From QPIN01 sp965224575 (lineage in GTDB: Bacteria > Pseudomonadota > Gammaproteobacteria > Methylococcales > Methylomonadaceae): a stretch of 64,000 nucleotides of DNA. The notes under the pieces are model-generated. The model was not told where the DNA came from and did no database searches. It was given only the letters and a program-made list of their open reading frames with translations. Where the stretch lies: assembly GCA_965224575.1 (NCBI GenBank), contig CBDCZQ010000006.1, positions 1,302,001-1,366,000 on the forward strand, written 5' to 3'. The translations under genes and the position numbers were made by a program. Shown here in pieces: positions 1 to 6,778 of the stretch (position 1 is its first letter; the number at the start of each line of letters is the position of its first letter).

Positions 1-228
1 AGCTTTAATCATCAACAGTTGGTTGATTCATTAAGACAGTTTAGATATACATGTGACTCAGCTAATACAGAAGATAAGAATACTAAAGGCCGTTACATAA
101 ATCGGGTAGTAACTTATTTTAATTTAAAGCTAGATAAAATAAAGATTAGTAGCGATTTCGATGAAATGCTAATTGAAGGGATTTTAAACCAAACTAGAAA
201 AGCTAGAAAAACAGAGGAGGTTTACTAA
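1..228 (+). CDS. C-terminal part of an unrecognised protein (cut by window edge)
   Basis: The reading frame is open from the first base to the TAA at 226-228, giving about 75 C-terminal residues; the true start lies outside the window. The fragment is hydrophilic and lysine-rich with no motif I recognise. Its stop overlaps the ATG of the next gene by one base (TAATG), so the two are almost certainly translationally coupled in one operon. Because the next gene is a DUF262-DUF1524 restriction protein, this may be a partner subunit of a defence operon, but the visible residues do not show it. Confidence 0.6.
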   Translation, partial: SFNHQQLVDSLRQFRYTCDSANTEDKNTKGRYINRVVTYFNLKLDKIKISSDFDEMLIEGILNQTRKARKTEEVY

Positions 229-2291
229 TGTCAGAACTTGAAAGTGTATCATCGTCAGTCAAAACACTCGCAAAGTTCGTGGATGAGAAAGTACAGTTTT
301 CAATCCCCAGTTATCAGCGACCTTATGTGTGGTCGGATGAAGCGATAAAAAGCTTGTTTGATGATTTATATAGTGCCTATATTAACGAGTTGCCCCATTA
401 TTATGTCGGAACACTGTTAACCACCAAAAGTAAGCATGGTACGTTCGAATTAATAGATGGTCAGCAGCGTACGACAACACTAATATTATTAGCTTTAGCC
501 TGTAAGAAAAAAGGTATTGATACCGATTTAACGCGGTTCATTTATATAGAAAAAGAGACTAAAGGTAGGAAAAATGAACGTCAGTTACGTTTAACATTTA
601 AAATTCGCGATCAAGTAGAAGCCTATCTTGGACATATAGCAGGATTAGCCGATTATGATAATAAATTTCCTAGTGAAGCCGAAGTAGAAAAAAACCCTTA
701 TTTAAAAAGACTTGCTGGTGGTTTAGCAACATTTGAGAACTTGCTTGAACAAATTCATGATGTTCGTGATTTTGCCAATTACGTTTATGAGAAAATGTGT
801 ATTGTCAATAACCAAATCCCACACTCGACCGACTTAAACCAGTTGTTTGCTACCATGAATAATTCGGGAATTCAGCTTGAGCAAGCGGATATTTTAAAAT
901 CATTATTGTTTAAAAAGATCAGTACCGATAAAGCAACATACAATGCAATATGGCAAGCCTGCGAAAAAATGGAGAACTATTTTGAACGTAATGTTCGTCA
1001 AGTATTTTCTAAAACACAGTGGAGCGATTTAAAACCCACTGATTTTTCCATATTTGATGCAAAACGATTTTTATTTAAGCAGAGTGAAACCAATAGCAGT
1101 GAAGAACTAGCTTTAGAAAATAGCAATAATGGCTTATCGATTGCCAAAATTATAGAACAAACCAAATTAAAATCTGTAGATAATGGCAAAACCAACAATG
1201 ATTCTGATGATGAAAAACCAGAGGTCTATTGTAACCCCATTATTAGTTTCACTCAGTTACTGCTTCATGCTTATCGAATTTATCTTCATCAAAATGAAAA
1301 AGATGATTTTGAACCACGCTTTCATGCTGACCAATTAATTAATACTTTTAAGCCATTGGTTGATGGTGGGGATGAACAGAATATTAAGGCGTTTATAGAG
1401 TGCTTGTGGCAAGTGCGCTATGCCTTTGATGCTTGGGTTGTTAAATGGGTAGAAAAAGCGGATGAGGACGAAGAATTGCTTATTTTGTGTAATGTCAGTG
1501 GTTCTTATTCAAATAATAATTATTACTTTAACCGTAGTCCATCAGAACATTCTGAACTTTCATTATTACAAATGGTGCGACATTTTACGTCGGATAGAAA
1601 TGCGCAGTATTGGCTAACATCCTATTTAGGTTGGTTAATTCAAAACCTTAGTGCTGACGATAAGCAAGTTTTGAGTAAATTGGAAAGTTTGGATAATCAG
1701 TTGAGCTTAGCTAATATCGAACAAAAACCTGCAAGCTATATTTTATTAACTTGCGATTTGTCAGAAGAAAAGCAAGAAATAAATAATGCACAAAACTATT
1801 TAGATAACTATTTCAATGAACATCATGGTGTAAAGTTTCGCCATTATTGGTTTCAAAAATTAGAATATTTATTGCGTAAACATCAATCGGACTATTTATC
1901 TGATATTAATACAAATAAATTTAAGCAGTACCGTATTATTTCTCGGAACTCAGTTGAGCATGTTCATCCACAGCATGAAGAATATGGCAAGGATATAGAG
2001 GAGGAGTGTTTGAATAGTTTTGGTAATTTGGCATTGCTAAATGTCAGCCAAAACTCTGCTTACAGTAACCAAGATGTTGCTAAGAAACGGATTGACTTTG
2101 AAGCGAAACCTACATTTGATTCATTAAAGTTAAAGCATATTTTCGATTTGATGGGTAATGATAAGTGGGATAAAGGAAAGATAGAACAACATCAAAAGGC
2201 AATGATTGAACTATTAAAGAACCACTATAAGGTAAATAGCCATGCATCACTCCCCGAAAGCCAAATAGATTGTACGTTGGGTAACTCGTAA
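228..2291 (+). CDS. DUF262-DUF1524 protein, GmrSD-like modification-dependent restriction enzyme
   Basis: A 687-residue protein. The N-terminal DUF262 domain shows IPSYQRPYVW at residues 26-35 and the family hallmark IDGQQRTTTL at 76-85, the nucleotide-handling motif of GmrS-type subunits. The C-terminal DUF1524 part carries HVHP at 578-581 followed by an asparagine-rich NLALLNVSQN stretch, matching a His-Me finger nuclease. In GmrSD, SspE and BrxU these domains cut DNA bearing modified bases, or sense phage DNA. Both halves are on one chain, as in single-chain GmrSD homologues. The preceding gene overlaps by one base. The role in phage defence is inferred from the family; the target modification cannot be read from sequence. 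Confidence 0.85.
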   Translation: MSELESVSSSVKTLAKFVDEKVQFSIPSYQRPYVWSDEAIKSLFDDLYSAYINELPHYYVGTLLTTKSKHGTFELIDGQQRTTTLILLALACKKKGIDTDLTRFIYIEKETKGRKNERQLRLTFKIRDQVEAYLGHIAGLADYDNKFPSEAEVEKNPYLKRLAGGLATFENLLEQIHDVRDFANYVYEKMCIVNNQIPHSTDLNQLFATMNNSGIQLEQADILKSLLFKKISTDKATYNAIWQACEKMENYFERNVRQVFSKTQWSDLKPTDFSIFDAKRFLFKQSETNSSEELALENSNNGLSIAKIIEQTKLKSVDNGKTNNDSDDEKPEVYCNPIISFTQLLLHAYRIYLHQNEKDDFEPRFHADQLINTFKPLVDGGDEQNIKAFIECLWQVRYAFDAWVVKWVEKADEDEELLILCNVSGSYSNNNYYFNRSPSEHSELSLLQMVRHFTSDRNAQYWLTSYLGWLIQNLSADDKQVLSKLESLDNQLSLANIEQKPASYILLTCDLSEEKQEINNAQNYLDNYFNEHHGVKFRHYWFQKLEYLLRKHQSDYLSDINTNKFKQYRIISRNSVEHVHPQHEEYGKDIEEECLNSFGNLALLNVSQNSAYSNQDVAKKRIDFEAKPTFDSLKLKHIFDLMGNDKWDKGKIEQHQKAMIELLKNHYKVNSHASLPESQIDCTLGNS

Positions 2292-2395
2292 CCCGTAATC
2301 TGGATGAGCGACAGCGTTATCCGGCATTTTATGGGGCTTGTGGAAAAGGTGGAATGCGTTATCACTTTTCCACCCTACAAGCTGATAGTTTTAGA
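2292..2395. repeat. Dispersed palindromic repeat, family A
   Basis: This block starts directly after the DUF262 gene with a CGTAA...GATGAGCGACAGCG motif, continues with TTATCCGGCATTTTATGGG, and closes with a near-palindromic pair built on GGTGGAATGCG and CTTTTCCACCCTAC. Very similar copies lie at 4262-4500 and 11960-12030, with more divergent ones at 5538, 21357, 30515 and 31559. They always sit between genes, often straight after a stop codon. Such repeats are common in gammaproteobacteria and are often mobilised by RAYT transposases; a decayed RAYT lies at 36.6-37.3 kb. Confidence 0.75.
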
Positions 2396-2533
2396 CAAAT
2401 AATAACCGTTAAATACCTAAATTAGGAATATGAAAATATATGTTTTTTGGCTAATAGCCTTCATCTCATCAGCATTTTCAAAAACTTACACAATAAATTT
2501 AGTCTGTGATGAAGAAAATATTGGGTATGGGGT

Positions 2534-4072
2534 GAATGGCACTTACTTAACATTTAACCTATTGAAAAACAAATAAAAAGTCAGGGTCGATGATAAACTG
2601 GTTGCGACAAAAAAATAGCAATCATCAAGAGACCTGCCTTAATGTTCATTAATAACAAATTTTCATGCTTCCAGTAACAAAGAATCCAAAAATATGCCAA
2701 GAAAACGGATTCATATAAATTCTTCAACTTACTGACTAGCCCTAAATTACTGGATAGAGTTGAAGGTTTATTGCCTGATCATCGGGAAAGGCTGTATCCC
2801 CCGACTGAAACACTGTCTATGTTTCTAGCTCAAGCATTGAGTGAAGATCGCTCCTGCCAAAAAGCGGTCAACGATACTGCGATACACAGAGCAATTTCAG
2901 GGCTACCCGCTGTGAGCACGGCGACAGGTGGCTATTGTCGGGCAAGGCAACGGCTACCATTAACGATGGTCTCTGAACTGGTTTGCCAGACAGGTGAGCT
3001 AATGAATGAACAAATACCGGCACAATGGCGCTGGCAAGGCAAGCGTGTCCATTTAATTGATGGAACAACGGTGACGATGCCCGACACAGAAGAAAATCAG
3101 GCAACTTATCCTCAACAAGGTGGGCAAAAGCCAGGGCTTGGTTTTCCAATTTGCCGACTTGTCGGGGTGATCTGCCTTTCCAGTGGTGCTGTACTCAATG
3201 CTTCCATTGGACGATATAAAGGAAAAGGTTCTGATGAACAAAGCCTACTTCGTCATATTTTAGACACTTTTGATAAAGGAGACCTTATTCTTGGTGATGC
3301 TTTTACGGCACTTATTTTCTGCTGGCATTCTTACGTGAAAGAGGGATTGATGCAGTCTTTGAACAAATGGGTGCGCGTAAACGGGTCACTGATTTTAGGA
3401 AAGGAAAGCGACTAGGTACCAAGGATCATCTGGTTGAATTATTTAAGCCAAAAAAAAGCCTGACTGGATGGCGCAAGAATACTATGCCAGTGTCCCTGAT
3501 ACACTGACTATTCGTCAATTAAAAGTCAGTGGGAAAGTAGACATCACTACCTTGCTATCCCCAAAGAATGCCTCAAAACCTGAACTAAAGGCACTGTACA
3601 AAAAACGCTGGCAGATTGAAGTTGATTTCCGCAATATAAAAACAACGATGGGAATGGAAACATTAAGCTGTAAAACGCCTGAAATGAACGAAAAGGAAAT
3701 ATGGGTTTACTTTTTAGCTTATAACTTGATACGGCTACTGATCGCTCAAGCCGCTTTGTTAGCGGACATACTGCCACGCCAACTTAGTTTTAAGCATACA
3801 CTTCAATTATGGCTGGCTTGGAATCAGCAAAGTATTTTTGATGAGACAGAATCAAATGAAGAGATGCTATTTCTACTGATTGCCCAGAGGCGAATTGGGA
3901 ATCGTCCGGGTCGAATAGAGCCTCGGGCAGTAAAGCGAAGGCCAAAACCATTCTCCTTGTTGATGAAACCTAGGGAGGCAGCCAGGGCTGAGGTTAGAAA
4001 GAATGGTCATCCAAAGAAAATTAAATAAGTCATTGTAATTAAATGAAATTTATTCTTAAGTAAGTGCCATTC
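2534..4072 (+). mobile_element. IS4-family insertion sequence, complete ends, 11-bp target duplication
   Basis: The element is 1539 bp long. Its left end GAATGGCACTTACTTAA is the exact reverse complement of its right end TTAAGTAAGTGCCATTC. It is flanked by the direct repeat GGGTATGGGGT at 2523-2533 and 4073-4083, the size of target duplication typical of IS4-family members. It contains one transposase gene that is broken by frameshifts. The same terminal sequence bounds two short non-autonomous copies at 34967-35151 and 36151-36364, so the family has been active in this genome. Confidence 0.9.
2694..4028 (+). pseudogene. IS4-family transposase, broken by three one-base losses
   Basis: The conceptual product runs from ATG at 2694 to TAA at 4026-4028. 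Catalytic signatures are visible: the first aspartate in DGTT (near 3060), the second in GDAF (3293-3304) and the glutamate in the YKKRWQIEVDFRN stretch (near 3610). Reading it as one protein requires one extra base at three places: in the A-run near 2699, in the T-run near 3304 and in the A-run near 3450. All three are single-base deficits in or next to homopolymers. This is either a dead transposase or a sequence with homopolymer undercalls. Confidence 0.85.
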
Positions 4073-4261
4073 GGGTATGGGGTGAATTACTCTGGTGATT
4101 TCTATCTTGGTGTTAATTATGAGGAAAAAACAGGAAAGTCTAGTGTTACTACAGGGTTTGTTGACCCGCCACCCTGCAAAATACAAAACCCAGAAGTGTT
4201 TAAAGAAATATATAAACTACCTAAAATTCTAAAAACAATAAATCAAATTAAAAATAATCCG

Positions 4262-4500
4262 TAAACCGGTTGAGTGACAGCGTTATTCAACCCGTAAGTT
4301 GGAATAGCACCAGCGTTTTCCGACATGATATACAAGATGATTTGTCTGTTACTTGGCTGAATGCGTTCCTTTTTCACCCTACAACCACCCGTAAAACCCT
4401 AGGGACAACTCGTAAGCCAGATGAGCGACAGCGTTATCCGGCATTTTATGGGTCTTGTGGAAAAGGTGGAATGCGTTATCACTTTTCCCTACGAGCTATT
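4262..4500. repeat. Two tandem copies of dispersed repeat family A
   Basis: Two related units lie back to back after the stop of the interrupted secreted-protein gene. The first (about 4265-4385) has GAGTGACAGCGTTATTCAACCCGTAAGTTGG; the second (about 4405-4500) closely matches the copy at 2292-2395, including GAGCGACAGCGTTATCCGGC and the GGTGGAATGCG/CACTTTTCC arms. Small frames inside this block are non-coding by-products of the repeat. Confidence 0.7.
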
Positions 4501-4512
4501 ATTTTTAATAAA

Positions 4513-4574
4513 GCGACTTCATCTGTCGCATAAAAGGATTACTCTGGTGTTTTATAAAATTTTTGGAGGTAGGG
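4513..4574 (+). promoter_or_regulatory. Leader of the FtsZ-like gene with small hairpin and Shine-Dalgarno
   Basis: The leader contains the hairpin GCGAC-TTCATCT-GTCGC (4513-4529), then ATAAAAGGATTACTCTGGTG and a strong GGAGGT ribosome-binding site at 4565-4570, four bases before the GTG start at 4575. A second copy of this leader at 14251-14312 preserves the layout, and the hairpin there is ACGAC-TCAATCT-GTCGT: the outer pair changes from G-C to A-T on both arms with the loop length kept. The matching second copy, in which the start is ATG, supports GTG at 4575 as the true start. Confidence 0.55.
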
Positions 4575-5537
4575 GTGACATGGGAATTAATAGATTACTC
4601 TGATTATGCTCGTTTGAAAATAGTAGGACTAGGTGCTAGTGGTTGTAAAGCCATTGACTATTTAATTGAAAATAGTAATTTTAAAGAATTTAAAGAAGTT
4701 AGTTATATTGCTCTTCATAGCCATGAAGAGTTAATTTCACAATCAAACTTAAACCATACGTTTTTGATAGATCAAGAACAATTAGTCTCGACAGGTATTG
4801 ACGGAAAAAATGAATCATTCAATCGTTACCTCGGTGAGTTAGTCGGAGAGGCGTTTGGCTCAACCGATGCTATTTTTATTTTGACTGATTTTAGAGCGAC
4901 AGAAAATATAAAATTAGTCACCGCTTTGGGCAGTGTTTTGCCCTACGATAGGCTCATCGTAACAATTATTAACCAACCCGCACTTTATGAAGGGAAAGCG
5001 TTTCAAAAACAGTATGAATTAGGGAAAAAAGAATTATTTAAATACTGCAATATCGTCATCACTAATTCTACAGAGATGATTCTGCATAACCTTGCAGAAG
5101 GTGGTAAACAACAATCAGATTATTTTAAACAAGAGTTTGAAGCTAATTATTTAGGCTTGCAAATTATTATTTATTTGATTGTTTATCAAGGCCTCATTGG
5201 TGTGGATTTTGCCGATGTTAAGACCGTCGTTTTTGATTTTGGAGGCGCTCAAGATGGTCTTGTTGTATTAGGCAAAAGTAAAGGGGAAAATCGCGCAGAA
5301 GTGGCTGCTAATGAAGCTATAAAAAAAGTAAAATGGCAATTGTTTAGCCCGGAAATCACTGGTGTTCTGGTTGTTATCTGTGCAGCTAATTTGGATTTGT
5401 CTGAATTTGATACCATTTATTCAATCATGCGTTCTTCTTTTATAGAGGCAGTCGAGATAAAAATTGGTACAGCAATTGATATGGAATTGGACGACCAGAT
5501 TAGGGTAAAAATATTAGTGTGTAAAAAGAACATTTAA
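4575..5537 (+). CDS. Degenerate FtsZ paralogue lacking the GTP-binding signature
   Basis: A 320-residue FtsZ/tubulin-fold protein, recognisable along its whole length: a Rossmann start GLGASGCKAI (18-27) in place of GxGGGGxNA, an HSHEEL segment where FtsZ has NTDAQ, then KPF-like NQPALYEGK, GVDFADVKTVV (209-219), GENRAEVAANEAI, and a C-terminal subdomain ending at EIKIGTAIDMELDDQIRVK. The tubulin signature GGGTGTG is absent; its place is taken by ILTDFRATEN (102-111). The T7-loop aspartates (211 and 214) are kept, although the preceding asparagine is glycine. There is no C-terminal linker or FtsA/ZipA-binding peptide. GTG start follows GGAGGT. It may be a filament cap or regulator of FtsZ; this is inference. 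It sits alone among repeats, suggesting accessory DNA. Confidence 0.75.
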   Translation: MTWELIDYSDYARLKIVGLGASGCKAIDYLIENSNFKEFKEVSYIALHSHEELISQSNLNHTFLIDQEQLVSTGIDGKNESFNRYLGELVGEAFGSTDAIFILTDFRATENIKLVTALGSVLPYDRLIVTIINQPALYEGKAFQKQYELGKKELFKYCNIVITNSTEMILHNLAEGGKQQSDYFKQEFEANYLGLQIIIYLIVYQGLIGVDFADVKTVVFDFGGAQDGLVVLGKSKGENRAEVAANEAIKKVKWQLFSPEITGVLVVICAANLDLSEFDTIYSIMRSSFIEAVEIKIGTAIDMELDDQIRVKILVCKKNI

Positions 5538-5602
5538 CTCGTAAGGCGTATACCCCGTAAGTTGGAATAGCGTCAGGAAATAATTAGGGTCAGAGTAAAA
5601 TT
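5538..5602. repeat. Partial family A repeat plus GGGTCAGAGTAAAATTAAT repeat end
   Basis: After the FtsZ-like stop there is a short CGTAAGTTGGAATAGCGTCAGG fragment of the dispersed repeat, followed by AGGGTCAGAGTAAAATTAAT at 5586-5605. Sequences of the form GGGGTCAG(A/G) recur at 11337, 34956, 36141, 36445 and 36566, where they mark ends of small elements or of the RAYT element. The hexanucleotide array begins exactly at this end. Confidence 0.5.
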
Positions 5603-5766
5603 AATATCAATATCAATATCAATATCAATATCAATATCAATATCAATATCAATATCAATATCAATATCAATATCAATATCAATATCAATATCAATATCAA
5701 TATCAATATCAATATCAATATCAATATCAATATCAATATCAATATCAATATCAATATCAATATCAA
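5603..5766. repeat. Hexanucleotide tandem array, about 27 copies of AATATC
   Basis: A perfect tandem array of the 6-bp unit AATATC covers 164 bp (27.3 copies) with no interruption. On the minus strand it would read as alternating Asp-Ile, and a frame there is an artefact. The array lies just upstream of a truncated antitoxin frame. A second perfect array of a different 6-bp unit, TTACTG, and of almost the same length occurs at 31706-31870. Pure arrays of this kind change copy number by replication slippage; with a 6-bp unit this would alter spacing, not reading frame. Confidence 0.95.
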
Positions 5767-5821
5767 CCATCCTTGTTGTTTACTTTAATCACCCTATATA
5801 GAGTCTTTGCACGAACAAATC

Positions 5822-5905
5822 ATGGAAATAACCAATGGTATAGAGTTAGAATTACCAGCTCGCTCGCTTCCTAGAACGGCACCTAATTTTGAAAATACCA
5901 AATGA
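5822..5905 (+). pseudogene. Antitoxin remnant (27 codons) of a PIN-toxin module
   Basis: ATG at 5822 opens 27 codons ending at TGA 5903-5905, overlapping the toxin ATG at 5902 (ATGA), the standard arrangement of vapBC/fitAB pairs. In-frame coding extends a few codons upstream to about 5790, but no DNA-binding domain is present; the hexanucleotide array occupies the space where it should be. I read it as the C-terminal tail of a lost antitoxin. Confidence 0.45.
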
Positions 5906-6098
5906 TATTATTAGACACTAATGTCATTTCTGAATTAATGCGACCAAAACCAAATTCAGCGGTTATTGAATGGCTAGATGAGCTGATTAGCCATGAGTTG
6001 TTACTATCGTTAAAGCTGAGATCGAAATGGGAATCGCTATTTTAGATAATGGCAAACGCAAGCAAGCTTTGTTACAAGCTGCTGAACTAATTTTTATG
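5902..6098 (+). pseudogene. FitB/VapC-like PIN-domain toxin, frameshifted and truncated
   Basis: The start MILLDTNVISELMRPKP is a classic PIN-domain N-terminus with the first catalytic aspartate. After about 35 codons a one-base deficit near 6008 shifts the frame; the continuation KAEIEMGIAILDNGKRKQ is readable in the next frame and contains the conserved glutamate. The sequence then runs into the end of the converging GST gene near 6090, so the second half, with the remaining acidic residues, is missing. It is non-functional. Confidence 0.75.
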
Positions 6099-6764
6099 AG
6101 AAGCTGGCTCACCCAGTATATTTTCTCCAACTGTCTCTAACCATAACGGATATTTAAGCATAGCCTTGGCAAATAACCGGCTTTGTAAATGATGTTTTAA
6201 CCAATTGTGCAAATGCGTATAAGATCCCTGTAAATAGCGTTGTCGATTGACTCGAGAGTACTGCCGCACAAAGGGTAATAATGCAAAATCAAGCAAGCTG
6301 GGTGTAGCACCCATTAAAAAGGGATGTTGTGACAAGCGCTGTTCTAATGCCTGGATAAAAGGTTCACATTGTAGACGGCATGCTTCTTCATCATCTCCAT
6401 GAAAACGTTTGGCACGTTTGTAGCGTTCTAAGGTGGGTTTAAATTGTTGGTCATTTTCATTAATTATCGTCAGCATTTCGGGCAATGCTTTTGCATCTTC
6501 TGCATAAAGTAAATTGTCAGGGTCGCTCAGATTAAGCGCCCATAACATAATATCTAGGCTTTCATCGATAACGTGAGTGCTAGGCTCAGTGCCTAACACC
6601 AAAACAGGCACTGTGCCTTTTGGGGAAAGCGCTAATAGTTCAGCAGGTTTGTTTTTCAGCACAATAGCGCGAATTAATACGGTTTGTTGAGACATTAAAA
6701 TGGCAAGTCTAGCGCGCATTGCATAGGGACAGTTTTGTAATGAGTACAGTATGGGGGGAGTCAT
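6087..6764 (-). CDS. Glutathione S-transferase family protein
   Basis: A 225-residue soluble protein with a thioredoxin-fold N-terminal domain starting MTPPILYSLQ and the motif CPYAMRAR at residues 12-19, followed by the conserved GTVPVLVL segment (a cis-proline VPVL turn) and an all-helical C-terminal domain. CPYA resembles Cys-type (omega/beta-like) GSTs, which favour thiol transfer over conjugation. Family substrates are varied and cannot be predicted. The gene follows the U32 gene by only 14 bases on the same strand and is likely cotranscribed. Its 3' end abuts the truncated PIN toxin. Confidence 0.85.
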   Translation of the reverse strand: MTPPILYSLQNCPYAMRARLAILMSQQTVLIRAIVLKNKPAELLALSPKGTVPVLVLGTEPSTHVIDESLDIMLWALNLSDPDNLLYAEDAKALPEMLTIINENDQQFKPTLERYKRAKRFHGDDEEACRLQCEPFIQALEQRLSQHPFLMGATPSLLDFALLPFVRQYSRVNRQRYLQGSYTHLHNWLKHHLQSRLFAKAMLKYPLWLETVGENILGEPASHKN

Positions 6765-6778
6765 AAAGAGTGTGCTAT

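Larger units (their letters stand above)
2430..4264 (+). pseudogene. Small secreted protein gene, interrupted by an IS4-family element
   Basis: The ATG at 2430 opens a frame encoding a signal peptide (MKIYVFWLIAFISSAFS) that is interrupted at 2533. The remainder resumes after the element at 4084 and runs to the TAA at 4262-4264. Removing the element (2534-4072) and one copy of the 11-bp duplication restores a continuous 94-residue frame. The joined sequence has two cysteines, one near residue 26 and one near 66, and no domain I recognise. The restored frame shows the gene was intact when the element arrived, so the insertion is recent relative to decay of the gene. As it stands the product is unlikely to be made. 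Confidence 0.8.

Noticed and set aside
2694..4028. Programmed frameshifting in the IS4 transposase
   Set aside because: IS4 transposases are normally one frame, three separate shifts are needed, and all are simple one-base deficits.
4563..4574. TTG at 4563 as the start of the FtsZ-like gene
   Set aside because: It would place the GGAGGT ribosome-binding site inside the coding region, and the duplicated leader has ATG at the place of GTG 4575.
4270..4603. Two overlapping frames in the repeat block before the FtsZ-like gene
   Set aside because: They lie in dispersed repeat units and the leader, and the same repeats at 2292 and 11960 do not keep the frames.
5573..5770. Minus-strand frame of alternating Asp-Ile residues
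   Set aside because: It is the translation of the AATATC array; a 6-bp unit gives open frames on both strands, and there is no gene-like start or flank.
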